From the NCBI GenBank assembly GCA_019426215.1, contig CM033392.1, positions 52,565,149 to 52,629,148 of the forward strand: DNA of 64,000 nucleotides. Direction: 5' to 3'. Shown here piece after piece: positions 1 through 11,171 of this stretch. The translations under genes were made by a program, and so were the position numbers. The stretch comes from Buddleja alternifolia (Eukaryota > Streptophyta > Magnoliopsida > Lamiales > Scrophulariaceae). How positions within the stretch are numbered: position 1 is the stretch's first letter; every line of letters starts with the position of its first letter. The notes under the pieces are model-generated. The model was not told where the DNA came from, did not search any database, and saw only the letters and a list, made by a program, of their open reading frames with translations.

Positions 1-236
1 TCGAAAAGCATGGAGAACAAATTAAGGATTATCTTGGTAAGGATTAGCTCCAATTGAATGTAATTACCACAAAACTGTCACCTTCATACTTGGAGTTCGC
101 ATAGCTTAGCTTATTTCACATTATTTACACTTCACATAAAAATTGCCTAAATGAGAAATAGTCACCAATAATAAAGTAATAAAACTTATCTCATAAAAAA
201 GTAATATAATGATTAAAATGTTTGTTGCAAATTTAC

Positions 237-421
237 CTACGTACAGATGGTTCAAGTGGAGTGAACCCAAGATCTGGAGATTCTTTCGCCTGATGGACAT
301 GGATAACATGTCGAGCCATTTCAAGATCAGTATCCATATCCGCTCAGTCTAGGATCAACCATAGAAGGGCAGGGGGAAGATTGATATTCTCAGATGGTGT
401 TCTTCTTAGATCATATCTCCC
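237..421 (-). pseudogene. MCM7 (replicative helicase subunit) fragment, broken
   Basis: The minus strand reads GRYDLRRTPSENINLPPALL, then WLILD, a stop, and [18 protein letters not shown], followed by a short proline/leucine stretch. This is the part of plant MCM7 (PROLIFERA) just after the AAA+ core, around the arginine-finger region. Two lesions are visible. The SRFDL segment normally between PALL and WLILD is missing, which removes the conserved SRFD motif in frame. The arginine after WLILD is a TGA (344-346). The exon ends at a good donor (GTAAAT, at 236 and below), so a further exon could lie left of the window. No upstream ATPase exons follow on the right. I read it as a pseudogene or transduplicated fragment; being part of a longer pseudogene outside the window is equally possible. 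Confidence 0.72.
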
Positions 422-965
422 CCTTTAACACAAAGAGTCACAAAGATCTAAGAAGGCCATGGTCGGTCTGGTGACTTTATGTGAGTAAGAATTATGGTGT
501 TCACCAGATCCGGCCTCTGATCTATATAATCGATGGATACTGATGGCCGGATCGAAAATAGCAGATTATTTGGAGAGAAGAAGAACTGGAAGAGGCTGAA
601 TCTGAGGAGAAGAGGAGGTGGGGAGCCAATTATATACAAGGAAAAAGTAGCGCCGCTGATGCGACGGCCTACGATCGGTCGGGATAGTAACGGCCGGCAC
701 CGCCCTTCCTAGGACGCCGGCCGTCGGTAGTCGACAACAAGCACATTAGCTTGTATGTGCCATCTCTCTCTCTTTGTGCGTGTGTGAGTTTCAAGAGAGA
801 GAGAAAGAGTGAGAGAGAGAATTAAAAAAAAAAAAAAGAAACTCGGTCAATTATAACGGCTGAGCAGACGACGTTAATTCGAGCAAAGCAAATTTGGAAA
901 CGGAGACCCCCAAAGAGTAACGGAAAAACGACCAAAATTAACAGTTATTCATGCTTATAAATATA
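422..965. other. No gene: leader-like and CT/GA-rich sequence
   Basis: No protein match was found. On the minus strand there is a TATA-like stretch near 620-635 and a CT-rich leader-like tract running into the MCM7 fragment, so this could be a promoter joined to the fragment. A GC-richer block lies at 650-730, and a CT/GA dinucleotide-rich block with an A-run at 762-838. Confidence 0.4.
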
Positions 966-1411
966 GGGAAAATTACACTGGGTATCCTTGAGGTATTGCC
1001 TAATTACAGTTTACACCCCTAGTTTAAAATATTACATCTAACATCCTGTAGTTTTATATATTGATGTAAGGTTGTACGGATTAGTATAATTATGGGTGTT
1101 ATTTGTTATGAATGGTAAACAGTATGAGTGTATATGTTAGGATTAGTATAATTATGGTGTTATTTGTTAGGTTTAGAACTTCTTGAACTTACTGAATTTC
1201 TTGCATTTGTGTTTCTATTTGGTGTAATATGAGCATTTATGGTGTAATATGAGGATTAACTGAGAAACCTTATTAATTCATGAACATTAGAGGATTTTGC
1301 CCAACCTTACATCAATATATTAAATTACAGGATGTTAGATGTAATATTTTGAACTAAGGGGTGTAAACCGTAATTAGGCAATACCTCAAGGGTACCCAAT
1401 GTAATTTTCCC
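966..1411. mobile_element. MITE with about 110-bp inverted repeats and 10-bp TSD
   Basis: The left end (GGGAAAATTACACTGGGTAT...) and the right end are long imperfect inverted copies of each other, with ATTGCCTAATTAC and TTTACACCCCT shared by both arms. The element is flanked by identical TATAAATATA at 956-965 and 1412-1421. A 9-10-bp target duplication with GGG termini suggests a Mutator-type MITE. There is no coding capacity. Confidence 0.85.
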
Positions 1412-1443
1412 TATAAATATATGGTAAAATATGGTAATATATA

Positions 1444-1710
1444 GGGATAATTGCAGACCCCCTCCCCTCACATATGGGGTCATTGCACTTTACATCCTCA
1501 TTTATTATTATAAAATATGCACTTACTTCTTTCAGGCAGCTCGGGCAAAAAAAATACAAAAGAATTTTCTATATGTTGCTGCCCGAATTTGAATTTTTCT
1601 TTGTATTTTTTTGCCCCAAATTGCCCGAAGGAGGTAAAGTGCACATCTCAATAAATGAGGGGGTGAAGTGCAATGACCCTATATGTGAGGAGGGTGTCTG
1701 CAATTATCCC
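1444..1710. mobile_element. MITE, GGGATAATTGCAG termini
   Basis: The termini are inverted copies (GGGATAATTGCAGAC at the left; the complement of GTCTGCAATTATCCC at the right), extending through the CATATGGGGTCATTGCACTT region for about 60 bp. The flanks TAATATATA and ATATATATA resemble a 9-bp target duplication but lie in AT-repeat sequence. It sits immediately right of the previous MITE. Confidence 0.8.
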
Positions 1711-1879
1711 ATATATATATATATATATATATATAGGATAGTGCTAATCTTACAGACTTCTGTTTCACACTTACAGACGGGTGAAACAATAGACTTCTAT
1801 GAAAAACAAGAATCTATCTTTAATTTCCTATTTATTTTTTGCAAATTCCCATACTGACCTCAATGGGTAAATTATTCCT

Positions 1880-2141
1880 CAAGAAAAAAAACATTACACA
1901 TAGACTCCTCAATTATTGTGCAATTATAAAAACCTCCCCTCACTTATTGAAAATTACCAACACACCCCTTCAATGGATCTATTTTTAAGATTCAGAGAGC
2001 GTAAATTATAAGAGTTTTTAAATACACAAGGAGGTTTAATTGTTAAAAATGCCTTAACATGAGAGGTTGGTAATTTTCAGTAAGTGAAGGGAGGTTTTGG
2101 TAATTACACAATAAGTGAGGGGGCTTGTGTGTAATTTTTCC
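1880..2141. mobile_element. MITE, GGAAAAATTACACAC family
   Basis: Arms of about 85 bp are inverted (CTCACTTATTGAAAATTACC at the left against GGTAATTTTCAGTAAGTGA at the right). The right terminus reads GTGTGTAATTTTTCC. The interior resembles the copy at 46321-46580, so two members of one family are present in the window. Confidence 0.75.
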
Positions 2142-2359
2142 TAATAAATATTTGAATTCAATTGTCCCTAGCTTATAGATCAAGAATTAATCCATTGTAT
2201 TTTTGTACAAATATATTTTTGTTTTGGATTTTTTAATACAAATTTTAATTTTATAAAATATATAATTTGATCAAGAATTGATCGAGAATAACAAAATTGA
2301 AGGAATTTTGTAATTATCAACTTCAGTTACAAGGAATTACAAGTTCTTGTTTAAAAAAT

Positions 2360-3059
2360 GGGATAAATACAAAATGCCCCCTTGAACTATTCTTACTGTC
2401 GCATATACCCTTAAATTTTAAAAGGTACCAAAATAGTCTCTTGTGAAATTTTTTAAGCAATTTCAAATAGTTCAACCCAAACACAACCTTACAATATTTA
2501 AGCACCAAATAAACTTGGTTAATTCTTTTTTCATTGAATTTATATGATTTGTAAGAAAATGCAAATAGATTTAAATAGGATTTGTTGGTTGATACAATTA
2601 AATAACTTATAACTGAATATGATACAATTAGAAAACACAAATCTTCGTAGTTTAAATCTACAATTTGTTAATTGATAATTTGTTAATTTTAGTAATTTAA
2701 ATTAAATATTTTTTTAATTTATAAATTATAAATTTATAGATTACAAGATTTAAATGATTTGTTAGTTGATAAGATTTAATTAAAGAATATTTAAATAATT
2801 ATAATAATTCTTGAATTAACAGATTACAAGATTAAAATGATTTGTTAATTTTGAAGACTTAATTTGATAAATTCATTTTAAAAAATGAAGGAGTCATCGG
2901 TTAAGTTAATATAGTACTTAATATTGCAAGGTTGTGTTTGGATGAGAGCATTTGGATAACGCATGAATTTCCATGAGGGATCATTTTGATACCTTTTAAA
3001 GTTTAAAGGGGTATACGCGATATTATGGATAGTTCAGGGGGACATTTTGTATTTAGCCC
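2360..3059. mobile_element. Foldback element, about 700 bp
   Basis: The left end GGGATAAATACAAAATGCCC pairs with the right end ...ACATTTTGTATTTAGCCC, and the inverted similarity continues for about 100 bp through the AAAGGTACCAAAAT region. Flanks TTAAAAAAT and TTAAAAAAA look like a 9-bp target duplication with one mismatch. The AT-rich interior has no coding sequence. Confidence 0.8.
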
Positions 3060-3921
3060 TTAAAAAAAACAAAGAGAGAAGTGGCCAACCTAGAAAGCAA
3101 GTTACCGGTTATCTTTGCCGAATCTTGTGGCTGAGATTGATACGTAAGGTTAATAAAATCTTACGGACGGTTGAGTATGGTATTTTCCATATATATATGT
3201 ATATATATATATGTATAAAAAACAAAAGTACCCTAGAAGAGGAATCTTCTCCTCCTCCTCTCTAAAATAATCCGTTCTGGTTTAGTACTTGTCGTCTTTC
3301 CCTTCTGCTTAGATTTTCCCTTTCATATTAATTTAAATCCCTTTTCTTCTTTTTAGTATTCATTAATTAATTGATTCTCTCACCTGCAAATTGGTCTTTG
3401 ATTTACTGCAGTTGCTGCCTGCAATTAAGTACTCGATGATGATGACGGTAATCAATTCCTTTTCTTTTTCAGATCTTTTTCGCTCTTTACATAAAAATAT
3501 GGTGCTTGATTTTGAATATGAATTATGCATATTTTGTTTTCGTTCCTTTTCTAGTAATAAGGTAGGTTAATTAATTATTATATTTGCAGATGCTCTATTT
3601 TTCTGTGCTCTCAATCAAATTTATTAATTAATCACAACTTTTTCTATCGTTTCGAGAATTTTAGGGTAGGGGGTTTCCACAATAAGTGTTAAAATTTGGT
3701 GTTATGGGTGTGTCACATCTTTATTTTATTGGACATATTTTCTACAAATCTCTTGTCAACTAAAAATTCTGCTTAAGCATTACTTTGTTAAGTTTTATTT
3801 TTCACTAGCTAGCTGTTTCTTTTTTGTTGAGAGTGATGATGTAATTTAATGTATTTCAGTTTGAGTTCATGGAAACAACAAAGTAAGATAAAATTTGACA
3901 CACAAACAAATAATAATCATA
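3060..3921. other. No supported gene: TA repeat and leader-like CT tract
   Basis: A TA-rich microsatellite lies near 3190-3217. It is followed by CT-rich sequence at 3240-3430 that looks like a plant 5' leader, then a short ATG run at 3437 ending at a donor-like GTAATC. I found no downstream exons in the plus strand, so I do not call a gene. Confidence 0.3.
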
Positions 3922-4514
3922 GGGAAATTTTTTAGTTTTGGTCTCTTATTACTACTCGAGCTTCAATTTTAGTCCCTATGGACTTAAAATTGCAAATTTA
4001 GTCCCATTGGATTAGGGGTAGAAAGACGTCTTTCGTCACCCAGGACTTTTTAGCCTAGTGGTACCAATTTCAACTTTCATGTGGGATGTGGGAGGTTGTG
4101 GGTTCAATTCCAGGACATCACTTTTCTCTCTTTATTTGGACCCTTATAGGGTTTGTGCCCATGATTTAAAATCTATCTGTTTTTTGTCGGGTCAGAGTAT
4201 CCCTTTTCATTCAGATTTTTTTTTTAAAAAGAGACATCTTTCTTCAGTTCTCATTTTCTTTGTTTTTTTCTGTTTCTTTTGGTAATTTGTAACTAGTTAT
4301 ATGTTGAATATTTTTTTTTTATTTTCATGTATTTAGACTTAACGGCGCATGAAAACCACTCCTTTTTTTCCCGTTAAAAAATATAGACGTCTAGGACCGA
4401 AAGTGCATCTCTTTTAGTCCTATGGGACTAAATTTGCAATTTTAAATTTAATGGAACTAAAATTGAAATGCACCAAGTCCTATGGGAGTTGGGACCATAA
4501 ATGAAATTTTCTCG
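3922..4514. mobile_element. Foldback MITE with a SINE inserted in it
   Basis: The ends GGGAAATTTTTTAGTTTTGG and ...CCATAAATGAAATTTTCTC are imperfect inverted repeats. The arms share the complementary motifs CAATTTTAGTCCC and TTGCAAATTTAGTCCCAT. Flanks ATAATCATA (3913-3921) and ATAATTATA (4515-4523) fit a 9-bp target duplication with one mismatch. The interior is interrupted by the SINE at 4035-4230. Confidence 0.75.
4035..4230 (+). mobile_element. tRNA-derived SINE nested in the foldback MITE
   Basis: The sequence has a pol III A-box-like TAGCCTAGTGGTA near 4051 and a B-box-like GGGTTCAATTCC near 4100, then a non-tRNA body ending in a T/A-rich tail. It is bounded by AGACGTCTTTC (4024-4034) and AGACATCTTTC (4231-4241), an 11-bp target duplication with one mismatch. 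It cannot fold as a functional tRNA over its full length. Confidence 0.65.
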
Positions 4515-4728
4515 ATAATTATACATGTAAAGATACAGTTCTAAGCATGAATGCGATATATATGGTTTTTCTCTTTCTGTTCGACTAAAAACCCGGAAAG
4601 TAAACTCCTGCAATCAACCTGCGTTTGGGTATATGCAAAATCCATTTACAAGCATTTTACTACTATAAATTGATCTCATGCTAAATCTATATGTAAAAGG
4701 GATTGCCTCATAGTTGCATTTTCTTTTT

Positions 4729-4809
<81 letters not shown>

Positions 4810-6096
4810 ACGCCAATCCTTTGATGTCTACCAGATTTTGGTGGTTTGTTTGTATACCAGAAAAGAGTTCACTGATAATCCTAAACATAATATTGCAAAT
4901 CTTAATCAGGTCTATACTATCTCATAGGCATCAGCAACACCTGGTATATGAATATTAATAATAAGATAAATAAATAGAAATCTATTAGTGTTTGCAATTG
5001 GACGAAAAGTATTCGTATTTTCTTTGCCCCCCGCGTCTTTCCTGTAGCATTCAGAACATCCATGTTGTGTCTCCTTTTGGGTTTTCTTCTCAATAGTCTT
5101 GCATTTGTTGTAGTTGGAGATTAATAGGCAGCTGTTGCTACTCATAGGAATACATGGGATATGAGTTATTCATGAAAATACATGAATATGTTGAGGGAGA
5201 GATAGATGTATAGCTGTAGATTGGTGAAAACAATTACATTTATGCTCAAAAGACTTCCCTGAAAAGTTAAAAGATTTTTCTGGAAACTCAGTCATGCGAG
5301 AACGACACAACAGAGAATTACAAATAATGTTGATGGGTTTGATCAATATCAAAGATGGTGGTGAAAGTTACCTAAAATTGAATTTCTGCTTTGTGCATGA
5401 TAAAATGAGTTATGGGCGTTGATTTAAAATGGAGCAAATTTATAATCATAGTCTGGTTGTTTGCACTTTGCATTGTGGTGCCAAGTTATTTTTGTAAAAT
5501 CAATTAGAAGTACCAGAAGCATGCCACACTAGCTTACATGGCCTTGCTGCATAATAATAGAGTATAGATGAGGACATAAATTATTACTTATTAAAATTGA
5601 GCCTCTTGCTTAAATAATTAGAGATATGTAGCCATACCTGTAATCTGAAACGTTAAAGATACACGTAACATATTTAGTGCGTGTGGAACACTTAATAATT
5701 ACACCTATCTATAATTTACAGTTGTGCAAGTGTGTATGATCATTGGGCCGCTTTGTGTTTTGACTAGTTTAGCAGGACCAATTTGTTTTTTTGTTGAATG
5801 GGGGCAATGTTGTTAATTTGATCGGATAGTGATTGTGCAAGTTTGATGGCAACTGAACTGTCAATGTCACAAATTTGGCGCTTCAAGTGTTTGCGAGTTT
5901 ACTAAGCATCACTGACTAATGTAATGCAATTGTTTAAACTGATACAATACTAGAAATTTGGGCAGGATAGTTTCGGATTCTCAGTTTGGGCATAGTGCAA
6001 AGACCAAAGTTGCTGGTGTATGTTTTAAACTAGAAATTTTGACCAGCGATAATCAATTCACGAGTTTGAATGTTTTGAGAGTTTAATCCACTGTCA
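4515..6096. other. Intergenic, microsatellites only
   Basis: Apart from the trinucleotide repeats annotated separately I see no coding match on either strand. Short open frames here have no recognisable motif or splice context. Confidence 0.4.
4729..4807. repeat. (ATC)n followed by (TAA)n microsatellite
   Basis: A perfect ATC run passes directly into a TAA run of about 14 units. An open frame across it encodes only poly-Ser/poly-Asn and is an artefact of the repeat. Confidence 0.95.
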
Positions 6097-6500
6097 TCAG
6101 AACTTTGATTTCTTGGATTTTTTGATTTTGAGTTGCTCAAGTGTTGAAATGACTTCGTCGATTGTTGGGCGTGATCCTTCCTCTTCATTTGTGCACTTTA
6201 TCCCAAGTTCACTAATGAGCTTTGCATCATTTTCATCACATCCCGACTGAATCAGTATCTTGTCCACGATATGAGGATCCATTTTCATGGAAACTCTTGC
6301 ATAAACTGCCATGTGAGGAATTGTCTCGTCTTTCTTCTTCTCACCTTTGTCCTTCTTCTTTGCCAGTGATTTCCAATATATATCCTCTTGTGTTTTCATC
6401 GGTGCGTGTAAGTCAGGTGCATTAAAATCGTTGCATTTCGTTATCATCTGTAGGAGAATGACTCCATAGCTAAATATATCCGTCTTTGGCGTACCAGAAC
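6097..6500 (-). pseudogene. Receptor-like kinase, last-exon fragment
   Basis: After an AACAG acceptor (minus strand, at 6501) the frame reads SGTPKTDIFSYGVILLQMIT, which is kinase subdomain IX of plant receptor-like kinases (usual form K-x-D-[IV]-[FY]-S-[YF]-G-[VI]). A C-lobe follows, including GSRPTIDEVISTLEQLK (subdomain XI, R-P-T/S-M-x-x-V), and a lysine-rich tail ending in KSKF and a stop. No exon for the N-lobe, HRD or DFG motifs is present to the right on the same strand, where the large palindrome begins. A lysine-rich insert (KKKDKGEKKKD) sits in the C-lobe. I infer a truncated or orphan fragment; if it belongs to a gene, that gene has been cut by the palindrome. Confidence 0.65.
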
Positions 6501-6984
6501 CTGTTCAACATAAATAAGTACACTCTGAATCTAAATATTGTGATCAAAAAGAAGAAAAGAAAGAAAAAACGAAAAAGAAAACCTTTTACACCCACTGGAA
6601 AATTGGTGCCTATACATAATTGAAATGTAAGTGCTTTAGTTGTTGGCACACCAATTTCTAGTACCTCACATGATACGATTGGCTTAACTTGATTTAAGTT
6701 GTTTTTGATATTGTTTTTTCTTTGATGTATTCAATAATATTTTCACATCATTGTTGCAGTCTACGTTTGATTAAGGTGTTTTGGACTCTCAACAATTTTG
6801 TTTATACCCCATTCAAGATGATCCAAAGCACCAGTGCAAGCCATAAGGTATAATGATCTAGTTTTGCCTATATCAATTTACATTCTGGAATCTCTATGAA
6901 TCTCATTGCTTACTTAGATGTACTGCTACGTATTCGCAGCTTGGAGTTTCCATTGATAAAGCTGTGTCTAATGGCCCTTACGTA
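6501..6984. other. Non-coding; no kinase exons found
   Basis: I looked here for the missing upstream exons of the kinase fragment on the minus strand and recognised none. Confidence 0.4.
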
Positions 6985-8795
6985 TTATCATTGTTTTTTT
7001 CAGTATATATAAAAGTTTATTTTAAGAGGTTCTTAGTATCTTTTCCTAAAAGTTACACCTTCATTACATGATTGGGGACAACAGTAAACAATCGTCCGAG
7101 GAGACTGGTACTTTTATCTCAATCATTGATATATTAACCATGGTTGTGGCTAGAGCATGAATTACACGGACACACACAAGACATGCTTTGAATCATCTGG
7201 TTAATGATATTATCTACAGTTTCACAGGCTTTTTTTGCTCCAAAATTTTCCCCTCAATGACTGTAAATTTTCAAATAGTGTGTTCAACTAATGAGTATGC
7301 CTCAACAAAAATATAACCTTAATAACCTCATTTGTCTTAAACTGCAATCATTAGAGAAGCCTGAAATCAATATATACAAGATTGATTACTGAGGACATAA
7401 ATACCATTTGAAGCTGGCTCAGAGGCTATACCAGCTTCTAAAAAATGCCAAAAACTACATAATAGGTTTTCCAACAATAACATTATTTCCACATCTTTCA
7501 AGTCATCGAGTATAACTCATCTAGACTAATACAATCGCTGAACTTCTACCAACCATACTCAGCATTATAAATGAACTAAAGTTTGCCAAGCCTAAAAATC
7601 CCACCAAATGTAGAAGACCACCATAACATAAGTACCAATTCCACAATTGTTACTACTAACCAACTTTTGAAATGTTATAATGTTCCTCCTCCTCTAAGAA
7701 AGCTTCCTCCACCAAAAGAGATTCACTTTGAAGCCAGAGTAAGGCACACAATAAACAAGTACGAGGTTAGCCACTTCTCTCCATCTCTTTGGACTCACAT
7801 CAGGCCAAGACAATTAAATACCATAACTAACAAAGACCAAACATCAATAGTACCTTGCATCTAATACTAACCATTATTCTCCATTGAATACTATTTGATT
7901 GCTTAAGTATAAGTATATTTCATTTTTTTGTATAATTTGATCACATAAAAACATTTCATGATTTTCTACAGTCCTACAGTTGATAATGTGCAACCCAATG
8001 TGTTTCATTTTGATGCAAAAGAGTCGTAACATCATAACAACAAAAGTGACTCACTACTTAGTTGCTCTAGCAACTATACTTTAAGGAATAAGGTGTCTTC
8101 TCTTGTATAACCTTTGGTTCATACATTGATGTCACGCACAGATCACAAAAATAGTGGGTCCATACCGGCTTTAAATATTTAAACAGCTACGAAATTCAAG
8201 TACAATAAAAAACTTCTAAATTCAATAACTGATTACCAGTATCATAAACATACTCCAACAAGCAATCATGATCAACAGGAAGAGGCTGCACATACAGCAG
8301 CAACGAAACTTAAAGTAATTTAAAGATGCAAAATAGTTTAAACGTGATTTGCTTCTAAATATCACTTAATGGAGAAAGCGTGTAGGATTTACACGAATAT
8401 ACATTACTGACATTTAACACCAAACAGTCTCACAATTTCTTTTTTTAGTAGCTCCCTCAATGCCCTCTATTTCTAAGCACAGAAAGTAGCATTTAATTCA
8501 CAAAAAATTACATAATTCAACTATTATTAAATTCCAAACTCCACATCAAACCAAAACAAACACTTAATTGTTTAGACTAATTAGTTTCTCGTATCCTTAA
8601 TCAATCCATAAATTACCAATACAGTCATTTAAAAAGAAAAATACGACAATAGATACACAAGAAGGCAATATGATTAGACTGAAATCAAAAGCAAAATTAA
8701 CTAAGGGTTCATAAAAAATTGGGGAAATCAAATACTGGTATTCATTAATGGAGGCACAAAATTAATCGAAGTCGGTAAGTAAATCTAACAAGGTA

Positions 8796-8828
<33 letters not shown>

Positions 8829-11171
8829 TTTTACTGACTCACAAGAATATCGAAGCGACCCCCGATTAAAGCACACGGTGAACAGTGGTTGAGAAGTAAT
8901 GGAATGCAAAGGGGAGAAATTTGGGGAACCGCTCTGGTGTGTGTGTATATATATATATAAATGGGTATATATTTCTTATAATTTTTGGGTGAGATGAGGA
9001 TAATTGGATGTCAAGAAAAGAATAAGGAAAAGTATAATTTCTCTCACAAATTTTATTTTAGTCGGTTAGCCTTTATTTAGTAGAATTATAATAATCCATG
9101 TACATAACTTGATATCTCGAATCGATAATTTTCCTTTTTCACAAATTTAAAAGTAATATTACATTTTCCATGTTCTTCAGAGGAATAAAGTTCAGAGGAA
9201 TATTTTAGTGTGTGTGTATATATATATATACACACACACACACCCCTGAGCGCTTCCCCAAATCTCTCCCCTCTGCATTCCATTACCTCTCAACCATTGT
9301 TCACCGTGTGCTTTAATCGGTGGTCGCTTCGATATTCTTGTGAGTCAGTAAAAATTATTATTATTATTATTTACCTTGTTAGATTTACTTACCGACTCCG
9401 ATTAATTTTTGCCTCCATTAATGAATACCAGTATTTGATTTCCCCAATTTTTGATGAACCCTTAGTTAATTTTGCTTTTGATTTCAGTCTGATCATATTG
9501 CCTTCTTGTGTATCTATTGTCGTATTTTTCTTTTTAAATGACTGTATTGGTAATTTATGGATTGATTAAGGATACGAGAAACTAATTAGTCTAAGCAGTT
9601 AGGTGTTTGTTTTGGTTTGATGTGGAGTTTGGAATTTAATAATAGTTGAATTATGTAATTTTTTGTTGATTAAATGCTACTTTGTGTGCTTAGAAATAGA
9701 GGGCATTGAGGGAGCTACTAGAAAAAGAACTTGTGAGACTCTGTTTGGTGTTAAATGTCAGTAATGTATATTCATGTAAATCCTACACGCTTTCTCCATT
9801 AAGTGATATTTAGAAGCAAATCATGTGTAAACTATTTTGCATCTTTAAATTGTTTTAAGTTTCGTTGTTGCTTTATGTGCAGCCTCTTCCTGTTGATCAT
9901 GATTGCTTGTTGGAATATGTTTATGATACTGGTAATCAGTTATTGAATTAGTTTTTTGTTGTACCTGAATTTTGTAGCTGTTTAAATATTTAAAGCCGGT
10001 ATGGATTCACTATTTTTGTGATCTGTGTGTGACATCAATGTATGAACCAAAGGTTATACAAGAGAAGACACCTTATTTCTTAAAGTATAGTTGCTAGAGC
10101 AACTAAGCAGTGAGTCACTTTTGTTGTTATAATGTTACGACTCTTTTGCATCAAAATGAAACACATTGGGCTGCACATTATCAACTGTAGGACTGTAGAA
10201 AATCATGAAATGTTTTTATGTGATCAAATTATACAAAAAAATGAAATATACTTATATACTTAAGCAATCAAATAGTATTCACCGGAGAATAATGGTTAGT
10301 ATTAGATGCAAGGTACTATTGATGGTTGGTCTTTGTTGGTTATGGTATTTGGTTGTCTTGGCCTGATGTGAGTCCAGAGAAGTGGCTAACCTCTTACTTG
10401 TTTATTGTGTGCCTTACTCTGGCTTCAAAGTGAATCTCTTTTGGTGGAGGAAGCTTTCTTAGGGGAGGAGGAACATTATAACATTTCAAAAGTTGGTTAG
10501 TAGTAACAATTGTGGAATTGGTACTTATGTTATGGTGGTCTTCTACATTTGGTGGGATTTTTAGGCTTGGCAAACTTTAGTTCATTTATAATGCTGAGTA
10601 TGGTTGGTAGAAGTTCAGCGATTGTATTAGTCTAGATGAGTTATACTCGATGACTTGAAAGATGTGGAAATAATATTATTGTTGGAAAACCTATTATGTA
10701 GTATCTGGCATTTTTTAGAAGCTGGTATAGCCAGCTTCAAATGGTATTTATGTCCTCAATAATCAATCTTGTATATATTGATTTCAGGCTTCTCTAATGA
10801 TTGCAGTTGTAGGACAAATGAGGTTATTAAGGTTATATTTTTGTTGAGGCATACTCATTAGTTGAACACACTATTTGAAAAATTACAGTCATTGAGGGGA
10901 AAATTTTGGAGCAAAAAAAGCCAGTGAAACTGTAGAAAATATCATTAACCAGTTGATTCAAAGCATGTTTTGTGTGTGTCCGTGTAATTCATGCTCTGAC
11001 CATAACCATGGTTAATATATCAATGATTGAGGTAAAAGTACCAGTCTCCTCGGACGATTGTTTACTGTTGTCCCCAATCATGTAATGAAGGTGTCAATAA
11101 CTTTTAGGAAAAGATACTAAAAACCTCTTAAAATAAACTTTTATATATACTGAAAAAAACAATGATAATAC
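6985..11171. repeat. Large imperfect palindrome, arms about 1.9-2 kb
   Basis: The left arm (about 6985-8957) reappears reverse-complemented as the right arm (about 9222-11171). Matching blocks were traced along the whole length. Examples are the ACAATCGTCCGAGGAGACTG block near 7087 against CAGTCTCCTCGGACGATTGT near 11042, and the GATTCACTTTGAAGCCAGAG block near 7720 against its complement near 10420. The ATA microsatellite near 8800 matches a shorter TTA run near 9357. The arms differ by scattered substitutions and repeat length, so they are not identical. The centre (about 8958-9221) is unpaired and bounded by TG/TA repeats. No long ORF or transposase is present and no clear target duplication was seen at the outer ends. 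The right arm ends where a MITE begins. Confidence 0.92.
9222..9339 (+). promoter_or_regulatory. Probable WDR26 promoter-proximal leader in the right palindrome arm
   Basis: A TATA/CA-repeat region is followed by CT-rich leader-like sequence ending at a strong donor (GTGAGT at 9340). It is the only plausible non-coding first exon I see upstream of the WDR26 start codon, which would make the first intron nearly 3 kb. The left palindrome arm carries the mirror image, including the same donor motif on the minus strand. This is inference from sequence appearance; no transcript data were available. Confidence 0.35.

Noticed and set aside
4703..4927. Poly-Ser/poly-Asn open frame
   Set aside because: It is the translation of ATC and TAA microsatellites.
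7583..7864. A 93-codon open frame in the left palindrome arm
   Set aside because: Its mirrored copy in the right arm, at about 10310-10600, does not stand out as an open frame and the product resembles no family.
9210..9569. A 119-codon plus-strand open frame at the palindrome centre
   Set aside because: It begins in a TA/CA repeat, has no motif, and overlaps the probable WDR26 leader and its donor site.
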